A stretch of 64,000 nt of DNA, from NCBI GenBank assembly GCA_947396885.1, contig OX377204.1:23753706-23817705 (forward strand). Reading direction: 5' to 3'. The DNA is from Heligmosomoides polygyrus polygyrus (lineage: Eukaryota > Nematoda > Chromadorea > Rhabditida > Heligmosomidae). How positions within the stretch are numbered: position 1 is the stretch's first letter; each line of letters opens with the position of its first letter. The notes under the pieces are model-generated. The model was not told where the DNA came from and searched no databases. It saw only the letters and a program-made list of their open reading frames with translations. The translations under genes were made by a program, and so were the position numbers. Positions 47,201-58,900 of the stretch are shown in pieces.

Positions 47201-49197
47201 CCAACGCCGACTTCGACACAAACAGCCGCCGTTACAACTCATTCCGCAGTGCCAGTACTAGACTGCCGTGAGTTGGAGCTGGACGAATCTCTGCGCTTTC
47301 CTTTCTTTCCATGCGAATGGCTTGTATGTCTAGTGAGAAGATAGCTGTTTCGTTCTTCAGTTCTTCTCCTGTTCCTTGTCGCTGTGCTGATCTGCACTTC
47401 TGGTTATGCTCTGGTGAAGCTGATTCGATCACCTCCCGTGCAGAACTGGATCAACGGAAGAAGAGCCAGGGTTTTTGTCTCCGGCAGCATTCCACTACCC
47501 ATTGGAAGACAAAAGGACGTTGACACGATACCAAAGGTTCGTTTCTCAAAAGCAAGACCGGATTGTATAGCAGGTGGTGAGCGATGCCAATATAATGACA
47601 GCCTGTTTTGATCTCCAAATAGACAAACCATGAAGTTATCGTCGATTCAAAATTCGACATGCAGCTCGCGCAAATCGGCTACCATAGTTGCAGTTGACGG
47701 ACTCACAGAGTGTCTATGGCAACTCATTGCTCGGCTTGAAAGCTAGTTGCCTTTTAGTGACACTTGTTCTTTTGAAATACTGGCCGTGCTTTGGTCCTTA
47801 GGCAAAAACGTCGTCAGAAAGCTACAGCAATGCTTTTTGGCACCGCAATGTGTCTTTTTTAAACATAACTCCTTTATAATTCTGTGGAACATCCGGCATA
47901 CCCCGTAGAATTCCAAAACTCATTCTACCCTTTATAATAAGTATATAAGCCTATGTTTCAAAACAGGGAACATATATTCGTGTCCATTAGCTCAAACTCT
48001 ATTTCTTGACGTTCAAATCTGGATAGAGTTGAACAATGCATATAGGCCCGACAGGATCAATCGAGTGGGCGCGACCACTTGCAGAGTGAATATATAGCTT
48101 GATGAAAACAGCTAAACTTAATACACGAAAAGTGTAATAAACTATTAGCTTCTCTAAGTCTCGAACACTATAATTTCCCTCTTTTTAAGCTCCGCTGTTG
48201 TACTTTGGTGTTATTAAAGTTTTATCCTTATTAAAGTTTTATCCTGTTTTTAAAATTTACAAGCGGTACCGCGACGCTTCGAAGTTAACAAGGTTTGCTT
48301 AAGCCTGGAGCGGGTGATAAAGAGTCCTTACCTCGTTGCAGGATGTTTTGTTGCGATCAAAGCTCCTGCGCCAGTCGGAATTCGAACCCGCGCCTTCGGC
48401 TTTCCGCGCAGCGATGCAACGCCTTACGCCGCCGGCACTCTTTGACCGCACGTAACATCCGCGATATCCTCGAGGCCTATCACCACACACCCGTGATATC
48501 GAGATGAGCCCGTCGCTGATATCAGCATGGAACGGGTTAAGCTGTTATCCCGATATCAAGGGTGAGTGCTGATAGCACTCGAGGATATTCCGGATGTTAC
48601 ATGCCGTCAAACAGTGCCGGTGCTGTAAGTCGTAGCATAGCTGGCCGGGAAGTAGAGGGCGCGGGAAGTTAAAAAGTTTTTGCGTTCCGAATACAACTGT
48701 GCGTCCAGTTCTAAGTATCTGCGGAATATCCGGCACAGCACGTAGGAATTCAAAGCTCACTGTACGCTAGACGTATTGGATCTAACTATTTCGCTATATT
48801 ATTGTTGTGTTCCTATAAGCTTCTTTCATCAAGCTAAGTACACTCTGCAAGTGGCCGTGTACACTCGATGATTCTATCAGGTTGACAGTTCATGCATTGT
48901 TGAACTCAAATGCATGTCAAAAGGTAGATTAAAGGATGCACTGCTAATGAAGCAGACCAGTCAAGAATGCACTCGTTTCAGGTTTTTGTGGTGGATCTGA
49001 AAGCAACCGCAAGCAAGAGGGTCTACGCAGAGCAGTCCTCACCACAACGGTACTCGCTTCAGCCGCGACGAGGCGGCGAGTGCCAGAAGATGATATCTGT
49101 GGCGGACATGAGTATGATCGAGTCGCACACCTACCACGAGATCGACTCGTTTCGTGTGCCTCCCGTCGAGAAGGAGCGGCTCGCCACGCTCGTCTAG
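44230..49197 (+). CDS. DSL-family Notch ligand, membrane-anchored (5' end not found)
   Basis: Exons: 44230-44272, 44348-44456, 44522-44643, 44716-44811, 44890-45000, 47031-47126, 47181-47267, 47361-47536, 48982-49197. They join in frame to 351 residues plus stop; the N terminus with signal peptide is missing. Exons 1-3 encode the end of the N-terminal region and the DSL domain (FTVCARPFYGLMCSRKC, HYACLANGDKGCLQGWTGEN), which binds Notch receptors. Exons 4-7 encode a Ser/Thr/Pro-rich stalk with no EGF repeat. Exon 8 has a membrane span (LLLFLVAVLICTSGYALV). The cytoplasmic tail ends ATLV, a PDZ-binding type. Most introns are phase 1. Exon 8 uses an unusual donor, AAG|GTTCGT. SINEs fill the two long introns. 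It is tail-to-tail with the Notch gene. The family is clear; LAG-2, APX-1 or another orthologue is not decided. Confidence 0.87.
45222..45500 (+). repeat. tRNA-derived SINE family B, full copy in a DSL-gene intron
   Basis: Head GTGTAGCGCAGTCGGAGG, then GATACCAGGTTCCTGGTTC, GCAGACTTGTCTGGGAAGGG, GCGCTGACTTGTTCATTGGG and the end GCCGTCCTTTATCTTTT. It lies in the 2.03-kb intron 45,001-47,030. Confidence 0.8.
45835..46075 (-). repeat. SINE family B, second intronic copy, inverted
   Basis: Minus-oriented copy in the same intron: GATCCGCCAAGCATTCTAC, TGTCTTATCCTTCCCAAACG, GAAGACTTGGTTAGC and GAACCAAGAACCTGAGAACG. Confidence 0.7.
46325..46500 (-). repeat. tRNA-derived SINE family C, copy 1
   Basis: On the minus strand: GATGTTGCGTTCGATCAAAC, then a tRNA-like part starting GCGCCGGTGGTGTAATGG with the B box GCGGGTTCGAGTCCCGC closing in TGGCGC. 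The tail reads TTTTGATCGCAACAAGACATC. The acceptor stem pairs almost completely, but the anticodon region is irregular and the flanks are repetitive, so this is a SINE and not a working tRNA gene. Confidence 0.75.
46525..46960. repeat. Two diverged SINE family C copies, head to head
   Basis: A minus copy (46,540-46,690: GTAATCAAAACTCCTGAGCC, AACCAATTACACCACCGGCAC) meets a plus copy (46,770-46,960: CGATATCGCGGGTGAGTACTG, GCGGGTTCGAGTCCCG, TTGATCGCGACTAAGCATCC). Confidence 0.65.
47885..48100 (+). repeat. Dispersed repeat shared with the 5.6-6.5 kb fold-back
   Basis: GGAACATCCGGCATACC, GTAGAATTCC, TAGCTCAAACTCTATTTC, AACAATGCATATAGGCCCG and CAGGATCAATCGAGTGGGCG. It lies in the last intron of the DSL gene. 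Confidence 0.65.
48335..48650. repeat. SINE family C pair, head to head
   Basis: A minus copy (48,335-48,500: TTGTTGCGATCAAAGCTCC, TTCGAACCCGCGCC, CGCCGGCACTC) and a plus fragment (48,545-48,640: CCCGATATCAAGGGTGAGTG, AGTGCCGGTGCTGTAA) are joined by a short palindromic GATATCAGC region. Confidence 0.7.
48680..48930 (-). repeat. Dispersed repeat, inverted copy
   Basis: TTTTGCGTTCCGAATACAAC to GGAATATCCGGCACAGC matches 127-200 and 2,628-2,705. It is followed by CACTCTGCAAGTGGCCG and CGATGATTCTATCAGG, matching the 48.0 kb copy in reverse. Confidence 0.65.
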
Positions 49198-50049
49198 GGA
49201 TCATTCCGTTTGTCTGGTCCACAACGGTGGGTTGTGCCTCCGCGAGTAGCAGCCGAGGTACTCTTGTGCGGAATCCATTTGACGCTCCCCATAGGGCTGG
49301 GCGGAGCTGCTCGCTAGAGCTTAGTGAGGGGCTGCAGCGCGATTCATCGGAGCTTTCGCCTTCGGATAAAGGATGAGGACAGATCTCCTGCTAGCGACAT
49401 GGCCAGTAGGTCAGAAGCCGCAGTACGTCTTCTTGAACCTCGCTATCCTTGGTCCACCTGGAGCAGCAGCTCTGCCCAGTCCCATGAGGTGAACGAGCTT
49501 TGGTTACTGCATAACTCCGGTTTCAAAGCACCTCGGTTGTTTCCACTAAACTAGTCAGATGAGTGTATCCCTAGGAGAGCCCGCATTGTGTTCACGTATT
49601 GTTTATTTTGTTGTAGTCTTCATATATTTTCGCATGCTTCCTCCCTCCTCCCCTCACCCCCTCTCCCTTAATAACATGTGCATGTCGACGGACAAAAACC
49701 GCTGCCACTGTTTATACTTCATTTCGCTTTTTTTCTGAGATTTCTCAGTTCAGGCAACATTTTATAAAGGCGGTTCGTTGTGCATAGTCCTCTCCACGCC
49801 TTTAAGACACGCTTCTCCTCCCGAGCTTTCCCATTTGCCCCATTGTGTTAAGACGCTGTTGTAAGCGTCGCTTGTTGTATAGGAATGCAGATCTTTGGTC
49901 AAACTCACGATTTCCATCGAACAGCATGTTTTATATATCTATATGTATGTACAGTAATTTATTTAAACGCATTGTTGTTTCAAATGAAGCAGTGAATGTA
50001 TTCGCTCACATCCCCTGTTTTGTACCCACGACGAGGAGCATTCATCATA
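49198..50049. other. DSL gene 3' flank; no further gene recognised
   Basis: The stop codon is at 49,195-49,197. Overlapping frames at 49,080-49,554 share the frame-open GC-richer tail of the gene but have no family signature. No clear AATAAA poly(A) signal was seen close to the stop. Confidence 0.4.
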
Positions 50050-50400
50050 AACTTTACCCACCATACCGTGGGTATAACAGTGGGCGGAGAAAACTCGACG
50101 AGCGTTATGGACATATCCGCATACCCGCAAGGATTTCGCGCTTCATTGACAAAAGGGCGACCGCCACCAAATCAGCTGTTTCGCCGAAATACAACCCGCT
50201 CCCGCTATAACGCCTCCGGATAAGACGCGACTCTCGATATAACGTAGATTTTCTCTGGCCCCCGCCAACTTACCTTGAAGCCAATACGAATCGACTCCGC
50301 TTCAGACGCGTGGGATACAGCGCTACTCCCGTTATAGCGCGGTTTCGGGAGGAAGTCTGCGTTATAAATGACTCCCGTTTAACGCCACTCAGGCTCAGTT
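50050..50400. repeat. Repeat family E (CGC-TATAACG blocks), copy 1
   Basis: GCTCCCGCTATAACGCC, GACGCGACTCTCGATATAACG, CGACTCCGCTTCAGACGCG, CTCCCGTTATAGCGCGG and GACTCCCGTTTAACGCC alternate. Shorter copies are at 51,520-51,585 and 59,955-60,170. Possibly a Tigger/pogo-type terminal region, which is a guess. Confidence 0.55.
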
Positions 50401-50535
50401 CCGTTCCTACACCGAAAATGAAGAGGAGCAAGATTCGGGCCGCGTCTGCCACCAAACCTGCCCTTCTATTGCCTTGATGATCGTAGTCGCCACCAGCACC
50501 TGTGCGACGATGAAATAATTAGATGCATGCAGACG

Positions 50536-50911
50536 TTTTGGATCTATCCTAGTCCGGGGGAACGGGGGCCACATAATTAGAAAGTATGTAACAAATCCAC
50601 CTGAGACTTGCCGAGCGGCTCCTACATAATTACGTAGGACCTAAACTAGGAAAAATCACGAAAAAAAAAACGAAAAAATTACACTTGTTTTCCTCGCGGT
50701 TAAGGAGGCGAAGTTATATGCCCTCCTCACCATGTTAGATCCTGGTTTAACATGTCAGCCAGCGGCCAGCACGCGACATGCCTCCATTCCGTTGCTCTTC
50801 GCACGCCGAGACGGTTGTAAAACCGCGGCGATTTTGCCACTCGATAAGTCTCATTTTATTTTGTTACATACTTTTCAGTTATGTGTCCCCGCTAACTAGG
50901 ATAGATCCAAA
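50536..50911. mobile_element. MITE-like element with inverted ends, about 376 bp
   Basis: The left end TTTTGGATCTATCCTAGT, CACATAATTAGAAAGTATG, TAACAAA is mirrored by TTTGTTACATACTTTTCAG, TTATGTGTCCCCGC and AACTAGGATAGATCCAAAA on the right. No coding capacity. Solo ends occur at 9.87 and 36.46 kb. Confidence 0.75.
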
Positions 50912-51104
50912 AAAAGTTTTTCATGCGTGCCCGGCCCACAAAAGTGTTCACAGTCAGCAATATATCGAGCAGTATGAGACTCCCAGTAGTCGTTAAAAGC
51001 TGCTGTAGATTGTAGGCTTTTCTCATCAGAAACGAGAGAAGATGAGGATTAAAGCTCAGACTATTCAAAGAATATCATACACATTTTGTTTTTAGCTTAG
51101 AGCA

Positions 51105-51250
51105 GCTGCTATAGAGGATGTGTGCAGTCACACGATGGTTTGTTGCGATCAGAATCCTCGCGCCATTGAGGAGTTGTACATGCACCCTCTGCTTTCCGGG
51201 CAGGATTGCAGCGATCGCACGCAACATCCTGATATCGTGGAGAGTTTTGA
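51105..51250 (-). repeat. SINE family C, diverged copy
   Basis: TGGTTTGTTGCGATCAGAATCC, CCCTCTGCTTTCCGGGCAGG and GATCGCACGCAACATCCTGA follow the family order; the B box is damaged. A single repeat-E fragment is at 51,520-51,585 and an A-rich run at 51,858-51,896. The rest up to the Notch gene holds nothing recognisable. Confidence 0.6.
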
Positions 51251-52949
51251 TGGCAGCAAAAGATATTCTAACGTCAGGTTACACAGTTTTGTTGTTGATC
51301 ATTTTTCACTTTCCTCTGGTACTCGTTATTCCCCACACATCTGTCACACTTATGCATGTTGCAGAGAGTAGCTCTGAATGTTTAGGACCACATTAACAAC
51401 CTAAAAATCTATGCCTTCCTCATGGTCACACATATATCATTGCTATAGCTATATTTAGTCATTGTATGCGATTCCAGATAAATCTGCTCGTCAAAGAGTG
51501 TAAAAAAGGTCAGCTCCGCTTACGACGCGACTCCCGCTATAACGCGGATTTTTCCGGTCCCTTCAAACGCGTTATAACGAGAGGGGACTGTATTTGCCGT
51601 TTCGTCGGCGAAGCCGGCTCGGGTATGGTAAGCCATGTGGGTTCAGAAACCGATCCCATCGTCGAGCCCGCTAGGCTTTCCATGCCATGTGGGTTCAGAA
51701 ACATTTTTGAAAAATCCGACATTCAATCGAATAATGCTATATTTATTTTGGATTCACAGTGTAACTGCTTTTTGAAATTATCACAATTATCATTTCGTGG
51801 AAGAATGATTTACACCTTACACTACCACTTTTTTGAACTATTAAGCTTCACTTTGAAAAAAAACAAAAACAAAAAACAAAAAAAAAACAATGAAATGTGA
51901 CATGATAACGAATTTCTTTTTCTTCTTATACGAAAAAACAGCTTAAGAGTCCAACAGGAGATCAGGTAGACTAGCGGAGTTCAATCCGATGCCTCACATC
52001 GTGACCTAAATTACGGAAACAAGACATGATCGTATCTTCTCGTTATTCCTCTGGCGATCACCTATTCTGAGAGCTTCAATATCTGAAGTACAAATTGTCC
52101 CATGTCGTGTGGGGAATCTCGGCGCGAGGTACTATTCCAGTGGAGCGCGCTTTAACACTGGAGCGCACCATCTCCGCCTCCTGATATGGGCATGGATGTT
52201 TTAATGAGGTTGAGACCACGAAGGGTAATAGCAAGTTATCCGAGAAGATAGAAGCAATCCCTTCTAAACTGAGATCGGTAATATGTTTCCATCTCCATTC
52301 GATAGATAGGAACATGATTTTGTATGAAAAAAGTCGTTAAATTCTCCGGTAAATTTGGGAATCTACCAGGAATTTTCGTTAAAAGAATTTATCGCGAAAA
52401 TGCCGGTAAATCGTTGACCGGTAAACGCACACCCCTGGCACCGTTGAGACAGTTCTCTTGTACATCGAGCAGCTTGAGTCGACGCAAGCCGCATCTGCAC
52501 TGGTTGGCATCACAAGCCAGGGGAGCCCAGCCCAGCAGATCTTCCTCGCTAGGACTTGGGCAGCACGTTAAGGGCTTTTAGGTTGAGGTGCATGGAGAGG
52601 TAATTTTGAAACAGTACTAAGACAATTCAATATCTTACCCAACACCAGATATATCAAAGACCAAAGATTCATGGCACCAAAGGAAACAACGATAAAACAC
52701 GATAATACGAAAGAATCACTGGGATAAATTAGATCATATTCCCATAATAAAACAATACCAAAGCTAGCACCACAATACGCTTAAAATACAGTTCACACGT
52801 ATAACAGGAGGTGGGTTCTATTGAGCAAAGTGTTGTAGATGCTCTTCTAACAATGTATTACAAAATATATACATGCAAATGAACCAACTTAGTGTGGAAA
52901 AATGCTTAAAACCCGAGGCAAATATAAAAGTTGGCAAATTGAGAGGTTA

Positions 52950-55900
52950 TTAAACAGTAACTGCATTGGGTGGCCACATTTGCGACGGCTCAGCCGACTC
53001 ATTCTTCCTAGGGAAGTCAGTTGGTGGCCACGATGTGCTCTGATCGCATCCGCTGTTGTGCGACATCGTGGCAAATCCAGAATCGTAGTATCCGGGTGAC
53101 GTGACAACCTTAATGACAGAAAGGATTATGGCAAAATCCGCTAGCTGTGGATGGAACTCGAGCGACTCACAGTTTTCTCTACAGAAGCGAAGAATACTTG
53201 CTCCTCGTGATAGTGTGGAGAGTAGACGACTCCATTCGCAGCTCCAGCGCCGCTCCAGTTCACCGGCAGGTACTGAGCAGGAGAGAACTCTGTTGCTGAT
53301 GGTTGGAAACGCGGCGATGAGACCGCTCCAAATGGTGTACCGTCGGCCAGCTTCATCGGGTGGCCAGGATACTGCGGTGAAGGATATGTCGACCCAAACG
53401 CTGCCACGGAGTGAGGCGTCGCCATGGGGTTGTACGGAGAAGTCGCCGGACAGCGGGTGGGTGTCGACTGAGTGGACTTCGGCGAGTTCCGCGAGATGTG
53501 CGCCCGAGCGTTTCTTGAGTGCCTCGTCATCAGCACTTTGGCGCACTAAAACATGCCGAACACTGATGAAGGCTTCAATGTGTCAGAATTGACATAGCAA
53601 AAGTTGCTACCACAATCTCCTATCAGTTGGTGGAGTCTAGAGTTCAATCAAAGAAGGGAACAATCAAGCGGCATAATCTTTCGATTCAACCGAATATAAA
53701 GCTCACAATGGGAATAGGAAGGCGCACACCACTGCTGCTGATGGTGAGTACCTTGGCCTCCTCTGCTAGCCCTCACAAATGACCAAATACGTATACGAAA
53801 CTAGACCTCTCAGAGATGTCTGTATTGGGGGGGGGTAATGAGAGAAATTGACAAAAATCTTTATCTCTTTATAACTCAATTACAAATCAACGATGCTGAG
53901 GAATGTATTTGCCATTAAGAGGAATGACCTTGCTGCCATCGCTCAGCCAACTTCCTGATCCCATCCTTCCAGAACTGCTTGGGCCTGGTGTTGATCAACT
54001 GTTCGATATGGTTGTCAAGCATTGCTTGGGTTCTTGTGTCCCTTCCGACCAGGAAGTCCTGTAGGCTCAAGAAGTAGTGGTAGTCGCATAGAGAGATGTT
54101 CGGCGAATACGGTGGATGAGGCATGTGAACGTAGCCCAGCTGGCCAAGCTTATCCGTGGTTACTTGTTCCCGATGGGGTGCGGCGTTGTCGAAGAGGAGA
54201 ACCATCTTAAAGCGCTGCGAATGAATAAAAGCGAGTCGCCGGCCCATCTCTTCTATTTCATTCACCATGGCCTTGGAGTTCATTGTAGTGCTCTTGGGAA
54301 ACAGCTTCCGGTAAACCGATCCATGGGCGCAGATCCAAAAGCTCCAAAGGTGCTTCTCGCCGTGAGCATCTCGCCGAACGAAGGTCGGTAACAGGTCACT
54401 AGGCCTCACCCAGATTGGCTGCTTGGCAGGGCTAAGGTAGAAGACGTAGTTCTCATCTTGCGAGAATATTGAGCCCAGGCTGCTCGGGGTTGGGAATTGG
54501 GCGAGATTTGTGCGAAACAGGTCAACTCGTCAGACCGGGGTTTCGGCATGAGACAGACTGGGATTTTGGCATGCTTCTGGAAAGGGCGGAAGTGGTAACT
54601 TCTCAGGTGGCCTTCAGTAAGCAGCATACAAACATACAAATATGATAAGCACGAAACCAGACTCCAGCCTCGAGATATGTGGACACGTCATGGGGTGTCT
54701 CATTCCTTTTGCCCCCCCCCCCCCCCTAATAGAAAGCCCTTTAACGGACGCGTACAAAAAGAATGAACGCTGATTCCTGACTTTTCGCCGTCTTTGAAGA
54801 ACAGTCACTAACCTTAAAGCTAGGCGGAGTAGAAGATGCGAATATTTCCCCATGATTCGCGTAGAGCTGAACACGGAGGTTATCGCCCGAGGCAAGAAGT
54901 GCAGCTACATCTTGTCTGTTGTTCACAAGCGCAACGTCATAAGGTGTCTGATTCTGAAGAAGGATGCTATGAGCAGTGTTAATGTACAGAGGAGGATCAC
55001 TATCACCTTGTCGTTCCTCAGCATCACACTCGCACCGGATTTGAGCAACTCCGTCACAGGTCCTACATTGCCCTCTGCGGCGGCAAGGTGCAGCGGAGTA
55101 CAGCACTGAATAATCTGGCCAATTAGTACTTCCGCCAGTATACAAAAGCAAGGTCTACGAACCAACCTCATAGTCCTGGCAATCCTTATTCGCAGATCGC
55201 TTGAGGAGATAGGTCACCATCTTCGTGTTGTCGTACTTCGCAGCGAAATGTAGAGCAGTTCTTCCCCTCCATGTTGTCAGGTTCTAAAACAAAAATATTT
55301 TACTCTGATGATCAGTCCTTGCTCTTCCTGAGAAAAACTTTGAGATCACTTGCATTGTCGCCGTCATAATCCACTTCGGCTCCGGCATCACAAAGCATTT
55401 CAGCGATCGCTGTGTCCGTCACGTCATGCATAGCCACCAGCATCAGTGCGGTCCTGTTCTCGTCGTCAACCTCGTCTACCTGGAAAGATACATAAGATGC
55501 CTATAAAAACGGACGAGACTAATCCAACGTACTTGCTGCCGCATTTCCTCCACCTCCAACAAAGCTTTCACCATGCTGGAGGCGCACGCGCGGGCTGCAA
55601 GATGTAAGCACGTAGAGTTTGTCCGGTCTCGGATCACGGGGGATGCTCCGAGCTGCAGAAGCTTCCGAACAAGGCCGACGTGGCCGCAAGCGACAGCCAT
55701 GTGCAGAGCGGTGTCGTCGTCTGAACGAAGCAGATTAACACACGAATTAGGTGCGCAGTGCACACTGCAGATAGGTGGTACTGAACAATTATGCAAAATG
55801 AATACAGAGCTATCAGTGAACCAGTATGAACACAGATAGTGCTTTGGACGCAGAGGTGTATACCGGTATGGCAGTGGAACCTAGGAAGGTTTTGAAGGCG

Positions 55901-58900
55901 CCATGCCCTCGGCAAGACGTCGCGATATCGACTGATGGCAAAATTTCGGTTTGCATATAGTTTCACACCAACAAACGATCCGACATAAACAATGGTTTAA
56001 AAAACATATCTTCACTGTGAGGCTTCATGCAGCATTTTCACTATCAATCAACAAAGTCTTTTCGAGTGTATGGCGCGATCTGTCATTTAATGCACTAAAT
56101 GATGGCACCTTTGTTTCACTTTAGAACAAAACCTTATTTCAAAGAATGTTATGCACCAAATGTTCCTCGAACAAAAAATTATTCTAACCATCTTGAAGAG
56201 CCTGCAACCTTTAGCCTGTATGAGGCTAGTTCCAATATGGAAGACGTTCGTTTTGATTCCAGAAGCACTTCGTTTGTTAAGAAGAGTGTGCAATTTGATT
56301 TGAAAAGTGTCCAATTCGACGTGAAATTGAATATAAGCTTGTCAGCGGGTCATCCATGTTTGTGATATATTAGGCGGACGGCGCGTTTGGGTGTGGATGG
56401 GGATGCGCCGAAGGCTGGTATTAAGAAGACGTCCCATATGTGTCGACATGCAGAAGACGTATCACAGACGTCGTGGCAAAGTTGTGAGACGTCGATACTG
56501 TCTGAGCAAATGTGTCGCAGAGGTTATGCAACAGGCTTGGGATTCAGAATACGTAGGGAGTGGGGAGAATGGCTACAGGAATCGGTGTTATAGTCATCGG
56601 AAAGTAAACGATATCAACCGATCGACCAATACCAACTGATTTTATTAATGTTTCTGCAGTTAAAGCACTCAGACTGGCAATATCACAATGTTTTCTTGCC
56701 ACATACAGAACGGGTACTGCCGAGTGCAAGTCGCGTATATGTAATAAAGAGTGGACAGGCTTCATCGCAACTGTTTTGAAGACTCTACCCTATTCCGCAA
56801 CAGAGTTGTATATAGTAAAACCAGATTTTTCTTCACAGTAATGAGAGTAAGGAGACCTAAAAAATTTAAAAAGACGATAGCCTGCTCTATTCCCATGACT
56901 CATTGACCAAGCCTTCAATCAGACTTTTGGCTGCCGCTAGGCTGCTGAGTGTAACCAGCCATTACCTAGTTAAGATAGTCTGCAGCGAAAGAATAAGCAA
57001 TCGTTTACCAGTAATTTCTTCTAAAGTTCATGAGTGTTGTCACCTCCTTGGTAAGCCGAAGAGTTCTAATGGACTTGAAAGAACCGCTAGTAGAATCGGT
57101 AGCATGCAGTGATAGTCAATCCAAAAAAACGAAGCAAACCCAACAAACTCACTGTCGTCGCACAAGTTGAGGTCGGCGCCAGCTGAGTGCAGCTTGTTGG
57201 CGTCCTCAATCAACTGTCTGTCCAATTTCATGGTGTTCCTCGCGAGGAGCATCAACGGAGTGCGGCCATTTGGACCTCGACGGTTCACATCTTCTGGGGA
57301 GAGTGGAAGGGCGATTGGTTTGGAGGAGGAAGCGTCGAGGTGGATCTGAGACGGTTCGACCTCCATCTTTCTCGCTTTCGGCAGCAAATAAACCCTTAAA
57401 AACATACGTTTCAATCGCCCTAAGGATATGATGGATGCCACGCAGCGACAACTAGCGCTAATAAAAAACATTCCGTCAACACAAAAGCAGAAAGTGGGAC
57501 GACACTGAGGAGTCGAACCTGGGCGCCGTGGGAGTCAGCCGGTCCTCGAGCATTTTCAGTTCACTCGGGTCGAATCGTCTCTTCTTCGCACTCCCGAAAG
57601 CGAAAACATGACGTTGGCTCCTACCTTCAAGATCCTCCTCGGCTTTCTTATCTGCATACATAAAGCTTTAATGTCCTGACAACTCAAAATAGAACTGCAT
57701 GTCAAAACTAACTTTCCAGTTCAGTCGGTGGCATCCACACCGGCGCATTTTCAACTATTTTCCGCTTCCTACTTCCATGCTGATTCACGATGAAAATGAG
57801 CGCTACGGCAACCATAAGAGCAACACATGCCATCGTAAACAGCAAAGGCGAGAACAGACGTGCGCGATGTTTCGGCTTCTCAGCCACAGCAGAGTAGATG
57901 GTCATGTTCATGCTTTCTAGTTCCTGAAGATTAACGGAATAACAACAGTTCATCGTTCAGAAAAGCGCACGGCTAAAAACGTTAACTTACGTCTTTGGAG
58001 GCCGATATGAAGCTGGCAACGACTTCCACGTCACTGAAGCACTTCTCAGTGCACTGCGATACATCAATTTCAATCCTGACTAGAATCGATTCTAGGGTGG
58101 TATTCGGTTGTTGCTCGAAGGAGACCTAGAAAGCTAACTTTCATCTCAAATGGCTCTTTTTGCGCTGTAGAGGAATAATCGCTTATTTTACATTTTTAGC
58201 AAGCTCCGAAAGAAAACGGTGACGTCTAAAAGACTGTCCGCCGGCCTTCGTGGTTGCTTTACGCTCCACACTACAACATCGTATCGCCAGACTTTTCTAA
58301 TGCAGAAGCGGGCAAACGGTAATGCTTCCGAGACGCAAACAGAACCTGCACGAAAAAGGCGATTCTAATCTCTCACGCTAGCATTGGGGTTGGCTTGACC
58401 AAAGCACGAGAGCGATGAACATCAGTCAATCTCAATCGATATAAGGGCTCCTCAAATAACGCAGCGCCACTCGGATGCCGAAATACAAACCTTGTTGTAG
58501 ATGGGAACCGGAGTGAGCCCGAGATGAGATAGGAAGCATACCACGTTTGTAAAGAGTAGCACTATAGTAGTTCAATAATCACTGTAGCCTCCAATTATGC
58601 CCGTATATGTACACAACTGCATTCAGTTGGCCTAGCGGGATGTCTGGCTACTGAAGGGGGCTTCGGCCAGAAACTCACAGTCACTAATCAATGCTTTTGC
58701 TCTTATTATGAAACATCTTTCGGCCGTCATATTTCCATCGATAATGGACGGAAAGTGGAATGGCGAATGTTCAGATATTCTGAAGTAGCGCCACCGGCCA
58801 TCACATTCGGTGATTAAAGATCAATTATGAGTGAAGCTCTTCCCATGCACGGATGAATGGAAGGGGCTACAGAGGGACGTACCGGCTACTTCTTTTAAGC

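Larger units (their letters stand above)
53546..54812 (-). other. Notch intron 16, expanded by a mariner
   Basis: The intron between the last ankyrin exon and the Pro/Ser-rich exon is 1,267 bp, of which about 900 bp is the mariner copy. Without it the intron would be about 370 bp. The transposase frame runs in the same direction as the gene. Confidence 0.85.
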
